The notes under the pieces were generated by a model. It made no database searches. It was not told the origin of the DNA and was given only the letters and a program-made list of their open reading frames with translations. DNA of 64,000 nucleotides from Pseudomonas sp. TNT3 (GTDB lineage Bacteria; Pseudomonadota; Gammaproteobacteria; Pseudomonadales; Pseudomonadaceae). Positions 7,643 through 16,507 of this stretch are shown here, piece after piece. Numbering within the stretch: the first letter of the stretch is position 1; each line of letters begins with the position of its first letter. Location of the stretch: contig NZ_WFGV02000038.1 in NCBI RefSeq assembly GCF_010095445.2, forward strand, positions 1 through 64,000, in the 5' to 3' direction. The position numbers and the translations under genes are program-made.

Positions 7643-10600
7643 ATGTCTGATTCGCAAGGAAGCCACCTGCTTGAACTTACCTCTACGGCCGTTAGTGGTA
7701 TTCATTATGATCGAGTAGTAAATACTATTCCCGACGCGGTGCGTAACGCCTCATTGGCACAGTTGAAATCGCTCGTTAATACCGAAACAAAGATGCCGGG
7801 ATGGTACCTGAGCTCAAGCAGCGCCGATCGCCATCACCTCAAACAATTACTCAATGATCATTGGCGTCTGCAGAGCGCGGTAGATCAGCTTTTCGAGGGG
7901 TTGCAGCACGATATCGATACCTTTGCCGAACCATTGCTCAAGGTCGCGTTGAAAGCACATTTCGATATTGACGAAGACCCGAAAAGCCTGACTTTGCAAC
8001 TGACGGTGCCGAGCAAGATTATTTTCGGAATCGACACCGGAGCCAGTGTTATCAGGAGCTCGTCGTTGCTCGCGGCAGCGTTGCACAACTTCGAGGAGGC
8101 GGAAACCCAGGAAGGAACCTTTCGCGCAGGCTCCGGTGTGTTCCGCAAAGATGCTCAAGACACCCCCGTGCGGGACACACGTATAACGGTGCAAAAATTT
8201 GCTTCGTTATGTCGCACACTGGACATCGGTGCGCAATACCAGACCCACCTTAAAGAGCAACTACTGCCAGAGGACCTCAATGCCAGGCGCACACTGGCGC
8301 AGCGCTCGATCGCCAGTGAGAAAGCAGCATTCAGGTATTCAGCGTTGGTATCGCGCCTGAAACGGGACATCAGTACGGACGCCTATGACAGCCTTCAACA
8401 TATTGTCGAGGGCAAGCGAAGTGTCAAGTTGTATGGCCGCCCACTGCTCAATCATCGTTTGTCGCTGATGGGTTTCAAACTGACGGGAATTACACTGTTC
8501 AGTGCCTTGAGCGAACCCTCGGAAATAAAGAAAGCGATCGAGGAGCTCACACCGCAAAGTTTATCTTTCTGGCTTGACTGGTCCCGCCGGATACCGGTGT
8601 TGTCGGGAAACCTGTATGAACGATACAAGTTACTGCAGAACTTCTTTGCCAACGGACCACAAGGCGTCCTCGATGAAACTCTGCGCAACGAAGATATTTA
8701 CAATCAGAGTCGCTTGAACGGTCCGGTGATCGCTTATATCCCCGACGATCCAGAGCATCCGCTGAAGGAATACGCTTCGTTGACGGATTTCATGGCAACG
8801 TTGATCGGCCGCTTGTGCACCCCGGAGTATCAGGAGTTTTTCAGCCGGTTCGTGGAGCAGAAGGACAAAGGGCGATTTTTTACTCGCGTTAACGAACGTC
8901 TCAAGACCTTTACCTTGCAACAACCTGAACCATTGGACATGGGGCCATGGTGGCGGGAAACCGCAATAGAGAACCCTAATGCAGAGCCGATCACCAACCT
9001 GATAACAGGTGATCTGTGGGGCACACTTTTCCAGCAGCGACGGGACAAGGCAATCGCGGATGCCCGAAAAATTGCAGTGCCGACCGGCGATGAAGACGCG
9101 GCAGCCCGTTGGAAACGTCTGACCAGCATTCTGGAGATCGGATGGAATGTGTTCAATTTCGGCGCGTTGCTGGTCCCGGGACTCGGTGAAGCGGTGCTGG
9201 GAGTGATGGTGGCGCAGATGCTCGCGGACCTGGCTGAAGGCATTGAGGACTGGAGTAACGGCGATAAGGAGGAGGCATCGGGATACATCAATGGCGCCCT
9301 CATCAACTTTGCACAGCTGGCGCTGATGGGGGCGGGGCACTTACTGCCGACAAACGTCATTGCGATCAAACCGTCTTCTTTCGTCGATCAACTCAAACCG
9401 GTGCAAATCAACGGCGCAGAAAAGCTCTGGAATCCCGATTTGACCGCCTACGAACGCCCATCGGTATTGCCTGAGTCAGCCCATGCAAACGGGTTGGGTA
9501 TCTACCAACATGAAGGTCAGCATTTTCTGCCGCTTGATGACAAGCATTTCGCGCTCGCCCAGGACGCTGAAACCGGGCAGCACCGTTTGCAGCATCCAAC
9601 TCGACCGCAAGCCTATCAACCTGTGGTTGAGCATAACGGTGCAGGAGCCTGGAAGACCGAAGTCGACCAACCGTTGACCTGGAGCAAGGAGCGTTTGTTA
9701 CGGCGACTGGGCACTTCAGTGAACGACTGGTCAACTGAAAAACTTGAACAAATCTGCACTGTGGCGGGTATTTCGGAAGGCGAGCTGCGTCGGCTGCATG
9801 TCGAACTCGACCCGCCGCCAATCATGCTCAGCGATTCGATCAAACGTTTCAGGCTGTATGCCGAAGCGGGCGAAACAGGTCGGCAAATAATTGCCAATCA
9901 GGTTTCCGAGCGTTTGGCGGACAATGTCACGCGCCTCATGACCGACTTGCCCCGCTGGCCGGAAGGCAGGGCCGTAGAAATTTTTGAGAGCCCTGATTTG
10001 AACGGCCCTTCAACGATCATCGGCAACATTGATGCAACCAGTGCCCGACGGATCAAGTTGAGCCGAGCCGAACTCCGTGCAGGAAAATTGCCACAGCGCA
10101 CTGTGGAAACCCTTGATGAGCGGGAAGTCCATGAACTGCTTGGGCAATCAATTTCCAGTAAAAGGGAGCTGCGCGTTCAGGCTCTGAAGGAACAGTTGGC
10201 GAGCGAGGCGACCAAAAAACACAAGCAGCTGTTTGAAGCCCTGTACAAACAACACGAGGAAGCCGGCGCGGCCCAGGTCCATCTGATAACCGATGCCTAT
10301 CCGCAATTGCCGAATGCTGTGGCCGAACGCCTGTTGCAGGATGCCACTGCAGCCGACCTCAAGCACCTGTCAGAGAAGCAGACCCTTCCCTTGCGCTTGC
10401 GCGAACAGGCACGCCAGGCTCAGCAACGGGTGCGCGTCAGTCGAGCCTATGAGGGGCTTTACCTTGAGGCGCTGGAGAACAACGATACGCGACGGTTGGA
10501 GCTGGCGTCGTTGGCTACATTGCCGGGTTGGTCGAACGATGTGCGTATCGAAATCCGCGAGTTTTCGTTTAACGGCAAGCTTTACGCCAGCATAGGCCCT

Positions 10601-12736
10601 GAAGAGGCCCCCATTCGCAAAGTGTTGATTCTTGAAGATGAGGGGGGCTATCAGGCGCGTGACGAGAGCAATCAGCATTTGCACGGGAATGATAATTTCT
10701 TTGCTTCGTTGTTGCGCGCATTGCCAGACAAAGAGCGACGGGCGCTGGGGTATGACATTTTCGAGGGGGAGCGACTCAAGCTTGACCTGCAACGCTCACC
10801 GCTTGATCGCGAGCAATTCGAATCGGTTTTAAGCGAGCACCCGGAGCGTAAACCGGCTTATGACCCTGAAACAATGCGTCTTCGTGGCGGCATGCCGGGG
10901 TATCGCGGGATCGCCGATGACCCGTTGTTGCGGCGTCGGGTCAGTACTCTTTATCCGGAGTATTCCGACGAACAGATTGCAGCCGTACTGGGACCCGTGT
11001 CCGGTGCAGCGCAAGCGCGAGTCATCGCCTTGGAGAACGAATTCAACGAGCTCAACGGCACGCTACAACGCTGGATGAACTCTCCGACCGTGTCCTTTCG
11101 CTTCAGTCCCGCCGGAGTGGCGGAATGGGAATCGCGAAACAGGCTCTACCGGGCGATCAGGCAATGTTGGCAAAGGACAGGGCCGGCGGGGGTCGATGCC
11201 CCTGGCATCGTTCGCGCGCAGCACCTTAATCTGGACGGTATGGCGATGAGCCGGCATCTTTCGAGCTTTCCCAGACTGAACGCCAATTTTGACCACGTTA
11301 CGAGCCTGAGTATGCGCGAAGCCAGCATGCTCAGTAGCCAAGGAGAGTTTCTCGAGCATTTTCCCGGGCTTCGCACGCTGGATCTGGGCAGCAATACGTT
11401 AAACCGGTTGCCGCCGATAATCGGTGACCTGCGACATCTGACCAGTTTGTGCATGGATAACAATCAAATCGTATTGACCCGTCAGGCGGTGGCGCGACTG
11501 CGAGGCTTGACCCGGTTAGAGCTTCTTTCATTGCCTGGAAATCCATTAGGACTGGTGCCTGACATCAGCCAGATGCCAAGACTGGCGGTTCTCAATCTTG
11601 AGAGCACCGGCATCAAAGAATGGCCCATCGGACTGTTCGGCAAATCCCGATCGCGTCATATTCATCTGAATCTGAAATTCAACCGATTGACAGAGATCCC
11701 CGATATTGCACCGGGTTCGTTCCGCGCGGAGCTGCTCGCCCGCACCTTCGTCAGTCGTGAACCCGAGTGGATGCCGGCTGATGTCCTGGAAAAGCTCAAA
11801 CGGTATACCGAATCTGTGGGCATGGACCCGGAGCGCCCTTACCCACCCCGAGGTTTGCTGGACAGCCTTAAATGGGCGCAGGGCATGCCTGATGCGGTGT
11901 TCAGGGAAAGGTTGATTCTTTGGGACGAGCTTGAGGATGAGTCAGGGTCCGAACAATTTTTCGATGTCATACGCCGGCTGACAGAATCGGCTGATTTCAG
12001 CTCTCCTGAAACGACCTATCGCAGCGCACTGACGGCCAAGGTCTGGCGACTGCTGGAGGCCATGTACGAGGATGCTGAATTGCGTGAGACGGCGTTCTCC
12101 GAATCGATTGTCGTGACTGAGTGTTCTGATGGGGCAAGTCAATTGTTCAACGCCCTGGGCGTCAAGGTGCTGGTCAAGGAGGCTTACGCTCTACAGAGCC
12201 CCGCCCTTGTCGAGGCCGAACTGGTGGAACTGGCCAGAGGCAAGTCCCGACTGGATGAGATCGGCGCGATTGCACGTCGGCGCATTGCCGATCGCTTGGC
12301 GAACGGAGAGACATTCAGGCGAGCAGGTCCCGACGGCACTGTTATCGGGACGATCGATGAAGTGGAAGTTCAGCTGGCCTACATGACTGATTTGGCCGAA
12401 AGCCTGGATCTGCCGTGGCAATCGCGTGGCATGCTGTTCAGGACAATGGCTGGCGTTGAGCCGGAAATGATCACCGCTGCTCGTCTCCATGTGTTGGGCC
12501 TGGAGCAGGGGGAGCTGCTTGCGGAGAGCATACTTGAGCAGCCTTTCTGGAGGTCGTACCTGGAAACAACGTATCGCAGTGATTTCGACGCGTTGAAACT
12601 GGCCATGCAGGATGCGGATGAAATGGACCAATTTATCGCAATCAAGAACCTGGAAAAGTCCTTGACCGAGCAAGCCATCGAGCGTGCAAAGCTGCGAAGG
12701 ACGGAGATACCGTTTACGGTCCAGTCTGCCAGTTGA
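7643..12736 (+). CDS. Large LRR/NEL-type E3 ubiquitin ligase effector
   Basis: A 1697-residue protein. The C-terminal third carries leucine-rich repeats (about residues 1190-1360; LRTLDLGSNTLNRLPP, LTSLCMDNNQI, LELLSLPGNPL) followed by a NEL domain (about 1400-1690). The IpaH/SspH-type active site is present as ECSDGASQLFNAL then KVLVKEAY, placing the catalytic cysteine at residue 1494 in the CxD motif. The long N-terminal part, a domain found with NEL ligases in Pseudomonas, includes a glycine-rich hydrophobic stretch at about 500-570 that could insert into membranes. NEL ligases modify host proteins after secretion; the export route here is not visible. Far longer than Shigella IpaH (about 550-600 residues). 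Confidence 0.85.
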   Translation: MSDSQGSHLLELTSTAVSGIHYDRVVNTIPDAVRNASLAQLKSLVNTETKMPGWYLSSSSADRHHLKQLLNDHWRLQSAVDQLFEGLQHDIDTFAEPLLKVALKAHFDIDEDPKSLTLQLTVPSKIIFGIDTGASVIRSSSLLAAALHNFEEAETQEGTFRAGSGVFRKDAQDTPVRDTRITVQKFASLCRTLDIGAQYQTHLKEQLLPEDLNARRTLAQRSIASEKAAFRYSALVSRLKRDISTDAYDSLQHIVEGKRSVKLYGRPLLNHRLSLMGFKLTGITLFSALSEPSEIKKAIEELTPQSLSFWLDWSRRIPVLSGNLYERYKLLQNFFANGPQGVLDETLRNEDIYNQSRLNGPVIAYIPDDPEHPLKEYASLTDFMATLIGRLCTPEYQEFFSRFVEQKDKGRFFTRVNERLKTFTLQQPEPLDMGPWWRETAIENPNAEPITNLITGDLWGTLFQQRRDKAIADARKIAVPTGDEDAAARWKRLTSILEIGWNVFNFGALLVPGLGEAVLGVMVAQMLADLAEGIEDWSNGDKEEASGYINGALINFAQLALMGAGHLLPTNVIAIKPSSFVDQLKPVQINGAEKLWNPDLTAYERPSVLPESAHANGLGIYQHEGQHFLPLDDKHFALAQDAETGQHRLQHPTRPQAYQPVVEHNGAGAWKTEVDQPLTWSKERLLRRLGTSVNDWSTEKLEQICTVAGISEGELRRLHVELDPPPIMLSDSIKRFRLYAEAGETGRQIIANQVSERLADNVTRLMTDLPRWPEGRAVEIFESPDLNGPSTIIGNIDATSARRIKLSRAELRAGKLPQRTVETLDEREVHELLGQSISSKRELRVQALKEQLASEATKKHKQLFEALYKQHEEAGAAQVHLITDAYPQLPNAVAERLLQDATAADLKHLSEKQTLPLRLREQARQAQQRVRVSRAYEGLYLEALENNDTRRLELASLATLPGWSNDVRIEIREFSFNGKLYASIGPEEAPIRKVLILEDEGGYQARDESNQHLHGNDNFFASLLRALPDKERRALGYDIFEGERLKLDLQRSPLDREQFESVLSEHPERKPAYDPETMRLRGGMPGYRGIADDPLLRRRVSTLYPEYSDEQIAAVLGPVSGAAQARVIALENEFNELNGTLQRWMNSPTVSFRFSPAGVAEWESRNRLYRAIRQCWQRTGPAGVDAPGIVRAQHLNLDGMAMSRHLSSFPRLNANFDHVTSLSMREASMLSSQGEFLEHFPGLRTLDLGSNTLNRLPPIIGDLRHLTSLCMDNNQIVLTRQAVARLRGLTRLELLSLPGNPLGLVPDISQMPRLAVLNLESTGIKEWPIGLFGKSRSRHIHLNLKFNRLTEIPDIAPGSFRAELLARTFVSREPEWMPADVLEKLKRYTESVGMDPERPYPPRGLLDSLKWAQGMPDAVFRERLILWDELEDESGSEQFFDVIRRLTESADFSSPETTYRSALTAKVWRLLEAMYEDAELRETAFSESIVVTECSDGASQLFNALGVKVLVKEAYALQSPALVEAELVELARGKSRLDEIGAIARRRIADRLANGETFRRAGPDGTVIGTIDEVEVQLAYMTDLAESLDLPWQSRGMLFRTMAGVEPEMITAARLHVLGLEQGELLAESILEQPFWRSYLETTYRSDFDALKLAMQDADEMDQFIAIKNLEKSLTEQAIERAKLRRTEIPFTVQSAS

Positions 12737-12750
12737 TTGATGTTTGACGG

Positions 12751-12784
12751 GCCCCGAATGCGATGCTGCATTCGGGGCTTTTTA
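12751..12784 (+). terminator. Rho-independent terminator after the NEL gene
   Basis: A perfect 11-bp stem (GCCCCGAATGC at 12751-12761, GCATTCGGGGC at 12768-12778) with a six-base loop is followed by TTTTTA. It begins 15 bases after the NEL stop codon and ends before the convergent ureC. Confidence 0.9.
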
Positions 12785-12797
12785 CGTTCAGCGTCCG

Positions 12798-14498
12798 TTA
12801 GAACAGGAAGTAACGTTGTGCCATGGGCAAGGTTTCAGCCGGCTCGCACCACAACAAAACCCCGTCGGCTTTCACCTGATAGGTCTGCGGGTCGACATCG
12901 ATCTGTGGCAGGTAATCATTGTGGATCAGGTCGGTTTTCTGCACGTCGCGACAGCCTTTGACCACGGCGATTTTCTTCTTCAACCCCAAGGCTTCCGGCA
13001 AGCCGGCCTCCTGCGCTGCCTGGCTGATAAAGGTCAGGCTGGTGGCATGCAGCGAGCCGCCGTAACTGGCGAACATCGGACGGTAGTGCACCGGTTGCGG
13101 TGTCGGTATCGACGCGTTGGCATCGCCCATCAGGCTGGCTGCAATCGCGCCACCCTTGAGAATCAGCGAGGGTTTTACGCCAAAAAATGCCGGACGCCAC
13201 AGCACCAGATCTGCCCATTTCCCCACTTCGACCGAGCCCACTTCGTGGCTGATACCGTGAGTGATCGCGGGGTTGATGGTGTACTTTGCGATGTAGCGTT
13301 TGGCGCGGAAATTGTCGTTGCCTTCACCGTCACCCGGCAGTGGGCCGCGCTGCTTTTTCATCTTGTCGGCAGTCTGCCAGGTGCGCGTGATGACTTCGCC
13401 GACGCGCCCCATGGCCTGGCTGTCGGAGCTGATCATCGAGAACGCGCCGAGGTCGTGGAGGATGTCTTCGGCGGCAATGGTTTCCCGACGGATGCGGCTC
13501 TCGGCGAAAGCCACGTCTTCGGCAATACTCGGGTCCAGGTGGTGGCAGACCATCAGCATGTCGAGGTGTTCGTCGATGGTGTTGCGGGTGAACGGCCGGG
13601 TCGGGTTGGTCGAGCTTGGCAGCACGTTGGGGAAGCCGCAAGCTTTGATGATGTCCGGCGCATGGCCGCCACCGGCGCCTTCGGTGTGGTAGGTGTGAAT
13701 GGTGCGCCCCTTGAACGCGGCGAGGGTGGTTTCGACGAAGCCCGATTCATTAAGCGTGTCGGTGTGAATCGCCACCTGAACATCGTATTGGTCGGCAACG
13801 GTCAGGCAATTGTCGATGCTCGCCGGCGTGGTGCCCCAGTCTTCGTGCAACTTCAGGCCGATGGCACCGGCCTTGACCTGCTCGATCAGCGGCTCCGGCA
13901 GGCTCGCGTTGCCTTTGCCGGTGAGGCCGATGTTCATCGGGAAGGCATCGGCGGCCTGAAGCATGCGTGCCAGGTGCCAAGGGCCGGAGGTGCAGGTGGT
14001 GGCGTTGGTGCCGGTCGCGGGACCGGTTCCGCCGCCGATCATGGTGGTGACACCGCTCATCAATGCCTCTTCGATCTGCTGTGGGCAGATGAAGTGGATG
14101 TGGGTGTCGATGCCGCCCGCGGTGAGGATCATGCCTTCACCGGCAATCACTTCGGTGCTGGCGCCGATCGCAATACTGACGTTCGGCTGCACGTCCGGGT
14201 TGCCAGCCTTGCCGATCCCGGCAATGCGCCCGTCTTTGAGGCCGACGTCGGCTTTGACCACGCCCCAATGGTCGATGATCAGTGCGTTGGTGATCACAGT
14301 GTCGACCACTTCGGCGGCGAGCAATTGGCTCTGGCCCTGGCCGTCGCGGATAACTTTTCCGCCACCGAATTTCACTTCTTCGCCGTAGGTGGTGAAGTCC
14401 TTTTCCACTTCGATCCACAGTTCGGTATCGGCCAGGCGGACCTTGTCGCCGACGGTGGGGCCGAACATGTCGGCGTAGGCTTGACGGGAAATCTTCAT
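12798..14498 (-). CDS. ureC: Urease alpha subunit
   Basis: The 566-residue catalytic subunit of the nickel enzyme that splits urea into ammonia and carbamate. The nickel-site motifs are intact: GGIDTHIHF, the carbamylated lysine at about residue 216 in GLKLHEDWG, HTDTLNESG, GGGHAPDII, the flap region MVCHHLD, and the proton-handling SSDSQAMGR. Length equals the family norm. I start at 14498, preceded by AAGGAAT; the longer reading frame runs into a palindromic repeat. It is the last gene of the urease run in this window and is separated from ureB by about 156 bases containing that palindrome. Confidence 0.98.
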   Translation of the reverse strand: MKISRQAYADMFGPTVGDKVRLADTELWIEVEKDFTTYGEEVKFGGGKVIRDGQGQSQLLAAEVVDTVITNALIIDHWGVVKADVGLKDGRIAGIGKAGNPDVQPNVSIAIGASTEVIAGEGMILTAGGIDTHIHFICPQQIEEALMSGVTTMIGGGTGPATGTNATTCTSGPWHLARMLQAADAFPMNIGLTGKGNASLPEPLIEQVKAGAIGLKLHEDWGTTPASIDNCLTVADQYDVQVAIHTDTLNESGFVETTLAAFKGRTIHTYHTEGAGGGHAPDIIKACGFPNVLPSSTNPTRPFTRNTIDEHLDMLMVCHHLDPSIAEDVAFAESRIRRETIAAEDILHDLGAFSMISSDSQAMGRVGEVITRTWQTADKMKKQRGPLPGDGEGNDNFRAKRYIAKYTINPAITHGISHEVGSVEVGKWADLVLWRPAFFGVKPSLILKGGAIAASLMGDANASIPTPQPVHYRPMFASYGGSLHATSLTFISQAAQEAGLPEALGLKKKIAVVKGCRDVQKTDLIHNDYLPQIDVDPQTYQVKADGVLLWCEPAETLPMAQRYFLF

Positions 14499-14521
14499 CG
14501 TAATTCCTTGCACAAATGTAT

Positions 14522-14653
14522 TGTGGCGAGGGGATTTATCCCCGTTCGGCCGCGCAGCGGTCGTAAAACCTGGCACTCCGATCTCTCTGCAATAACGCAT
14601 TCGCCAGATTGCGGGTTCTTTGCACCCGAACGGGGATAAATCCCCTCGCCACA
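14522..14653. repeat. Palindromic repeat, GGCGAGGGGATTTATCCCC type, between ureB and ureC
   Basis: Perfect 28-bp inverted arms at 14522-14549 and 14626-14653 flank a 76-bp centre containing CGCGCAGCGG. Each arm is itself partly palindromic (GGGGATTTATCCCC). It separates two genes of one operon and abuts the ureB stop codon. Confidence 0.85.
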
Positions 14654-14654
14654 G

Positions 14655-14963
14655 TCAGTCGAGGTCACCCATGATCCGCCCGGCAAACCCGAACACCCGG
14701 CGATGCCCGGCCAGGTCCACCAACTCGACTTCGCGGCTTTGCCCCGGCTCGAAGCGCACGGCGGTACCGGCGGGGATATTCAGGCGCATGCCGCGGCTGG
14801 CGGCGCGGTCAAATGTCAGGGCATCGTTGGTTTCGAAAAAGTGATAGTGCGAGCCGACCTGGATCGGCCGGTCGCCGCTGTTGGCCACTTTCAGGCTGAC
14901 CGTGCGACGGCCGACATTGAGTTCGATGTCGCCGGGCTGGATCTGGTATTCACCGGGAATCAT
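14655..14963 (-). CDS. ureB: Urease beta subunit
   Basis: A 102-residue structural subunit of urease with the family start IPGEYQIQPGDIELN and the conserved segments GSHYHFFETN, LNIPAGTAVRFEPG and RVFGFAGR. It packs with UreA and UreC in the cytoplasmic (UreABC)3 enzyme. The ATG at 14963 overlaps the stop codon of the upstream acetyltransferase gene (TGATG), with AAGGAG as ribosome binding site, implying translational coupling. Confidence 0.97.
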   Translation of the reverse strand: MIPGEYQIQPGDIELNVGRRTVSLKVANSGDRPIQVGSHYHFFETNDALTFDRAASRGMRLNIPAGTAVRFEPGQSREVELVDLAGHRRVFGFAGRIMGDLD

Positions 14964-15496
14964 CAATGGGCTCCTTGCAGGATCTTGTAGTAGAGGGCGG
15001 TCGGTTTGTACTGGCCGCTCGGGTCGCAGGCGAAGTCGGGGATCTGGCCGGCGCGGGTGTAACCCAGGGCCTTGTAGAAGTCCTCTGCGGGTGAGCCGGC
15101 CTCTGTGTCGAGGTACAGCATGCCGCGCTTATGCTGAAGGGCGGCGGTTTCCAGAGCGCTCATCAATTGCTGGCCCAGGCCGCGCCGACGCGCGTGTTCA
15201 CGCACCAGCAGTTTTTGCACTTGCGCGCGGTTCAGCCCATTGGCTTTCTGGCACAAGCTCAGTTGCACGCTTGCTTGAACCTGTTCGTCCTTGACCACCA
15301 CCCAGAGCAGCACGTTGCCTTTGTTGAGGTCCTCCTGGACGTCATCGAAATAGGCGCGTGCCTGGGTAGTGTCCAGGTCAGCCATGAAGCCGACACTCGC
15401 GCCATAACCCACCGCGTCGAGCAGCAGGTCAATCAGCCCCTGACGGTAGTGCGCAAAACTGTCGACATTGACGCGACGCAGTTGGGCGGCATTCAT
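14963..15496 (-). CDS. GNAT-family N-acetyltransferase in the urease operon
   Basis: A 177-residue cytoplasmic acetyltransferase. The acetyl-CoA-binding motif A is clear in KLLVREHARRRGLGQQLMSALE, followed by LYLDTEAGSPAEDFYKALGYTRAG. The acceptor is not predictable. It lies between another acetyltransferase gene and ureB and overlaps ureB by its stop codon, so it is almost certainly co-transcribed with urease although it has no known part in urea hydrolysis. Confidence 0.88.
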   Translation of the reverse strand: MNAAQLRRVNVDSFAHYRQGLIDLLLDAVGYGASVGFMADLDTTQARAYFDDVQEDLNKGNVLLWVVVKDEQVQASVQLSLCQKANGLNRAQVQKLLVREHARRRGLGQQLMSALETAALQHKRGMLYLDTEAGSPAEDFYKALGYTRAGQIPDFACDPSGQYKPTALYYKILQGAH

Positions 15497-15502
15497 CGGG
15501 TG

Positions 15503-16036
15503 TCACTCCTTGTGGGCGAGCGGTGGTGGCGCGCCAGGATTGAGGGTCAGTTGCATGAAGGTCAGGTCCAGCCAGCGACCGAACTTGGTGCCGACCTGGG
15601 GCATCTGTCCGGTCGTCACAAACCCGGCTCGTTCATGCAAACGAATGGAGGCGGCGTTACCACTCTCGATGGCGGCAACCATGATGTGCTTGTCACAGCT
15701 TTTGGCGCGTTCGATCAGCATCGTCATCAGTTGCGGTCCGAGGCCATTGCCACGCTGATCGCTGCGCACGTAGACCGAGTGTTCGACCGTGTGGCGAAAG
15801 CCATCGAACGGCCGCCAGTCGCCGAACGAAGCGTAGCCCAGTACGGTGTTATCACCGTCGACGATTACGAGGATGGGATACCCCTGGGACTGTCGCGCGC
15901 TGAACCAGGCCTGGCGGTTGCCCAGGTCGACGGCCTGCTCGTTCCAGATGGCCGTGGTATTGAGTACGGCATCGTTGTAGATATCGCGAATCGCCGGCAG
16001 GTCGGCGTGCAAGGCATCGCGGATGCGGTAAGTCAT
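15503..16036 (-). CDS. GNAT acetyltransferase, phosphinothricin-acetyltransferase-like
   Basis: A 177-residue protein resembling the phosphinothricin/methionine-sulfone acetyltransferase group: start IRDALHADLPAIRDIYNDAVLNTTAIW, motif GYASFGDWRPFDGFRHTVE, the acetyl-CoA loop RSDQRGNGLGPQLM, and IESGNAASIRLHERAGF. Members acetylate glutamate analogues such as methionine sulfoximine, detoxifying glutamine synthetase inhibitors, a plausible link with nitrogen metabolism. The actual substrate is unproven. It sits six bases from the next acetyltransferase and nine from ureA. Confidence 0.87.
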   Translation of the reverse strand: MTYRIRDALHADLPAIRDIYNDAVLNTTAIWNEQAVDLGNRQAWFSARQSQGYPILVIVDGDNTVLGYASFGDWRPFDGFRHTVEHSVYVRSDQRGNGLGPQLMTMLIERAKSCDKHIMVAAIESGNAASIRLHERAGFVTTGQMPQVGTKFGRWLDLTFMQLTLNPGAPPPLAHKE

Positions 16037-16045
16037 GGCGCTTCC

Positions 16046-16348
16046 TCAGGCGATGGGTTGATGGACGGTCACCAGTTTGGTGCCGTCGGGAAACGTCGCT
16101 TCGACCTGGATCTCCGGGATCATTTCCGGGATGCCTTCCATCACGTGTTCACGGGTGAGCAGGGTGGTGCCGAAGTGCATCAGTTCGGCCACGGTCCGAC
16201 CGTCACGGGCGCCTTCAAGCAACGCTGCGGAGATGTAGGCCATGGCCTCGGGGTAATTAAGTTTCACGCCGCGAGCCAAACGCCGCTCGGCCACGAGGCC
16301 GGCGGTGAAGATCAGCAGCTTGTCTTTTTCACGTGGGGTCAGGTCCAT
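16046..16348 (-). CDS. ureA: Urease gamma subunit
   Basis: A 100-residue subunit with the diagnostic start MDLTPREKDKLLIFTAGLVA and the conserved KLNYPEAMAYISAALLEGARDG and TFPDGTKLVTVHQPI. It forms the small structural subunit of the urease trimer. I use the ATG at 16348; the open frame extends upstream only into a palindromic repeat. Gene order ureD-ureA-acetyltransferases-ureB-ureC is usual in fluorescent pseudomonads. Confidence 0.97.
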   Translation of the reverse strand: MDLTPREKDKLLIFTAGLVAERRLARGVKLNYPEAMAYISAALLEGARDGRTVAELMHFGTTLLTREHVMEGIPEMIPEIQVEATFPDGTKLVTVHQPIA

Positions 16349-16402
16349 CGCTTGGAATCCATCTGGGCAGATAAAAAGGTATTCGGATCTGTAAACACAA
16401 AA

Positions 16403-16498
16403 CCCTGTAGGAGTGAGCCTGCTCGCGATAGCGTCGGCACATTCAACACATAAGTTGCCTGACACACCGCCATCGCGAGCAGGCTCACTCCTACAGGG
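16403..16498. repeat. Palindromic repeat, GTAGGAGTGAGCCTGCTCGCGAT type, between ureD and ureA
   Basis: Perfect 27-bp inverted arms at 16403-16429 and 16472-16498. The same sequence family recurs at 43914-44004, and a close variant at 58211-58310. Confidence 0.85.
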
Positions 16499-16507
16499 GA
16501 GCGTGTT

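Noticed and set aside
12751..12784. Bidirectional terminator also serving ureC
   Set aside because: The stem lacks a T-tract when read on the minus strand, so it is assigned only to the NEL gene.
12744..14639. 631-residue plus-strand frame opposite ureC
   Set aside because: It is the antisense shadow of ureC, rich in V, G, A, H and D as expected from GC-skewed codons, with no recognisable domain.
14522..14653. Evenly related palindromes as a CRISPR array
   Set aside because: The repeats are single inverted pairs scattered through the window, not direct repeats with regular spacers, and no cas genes occur.
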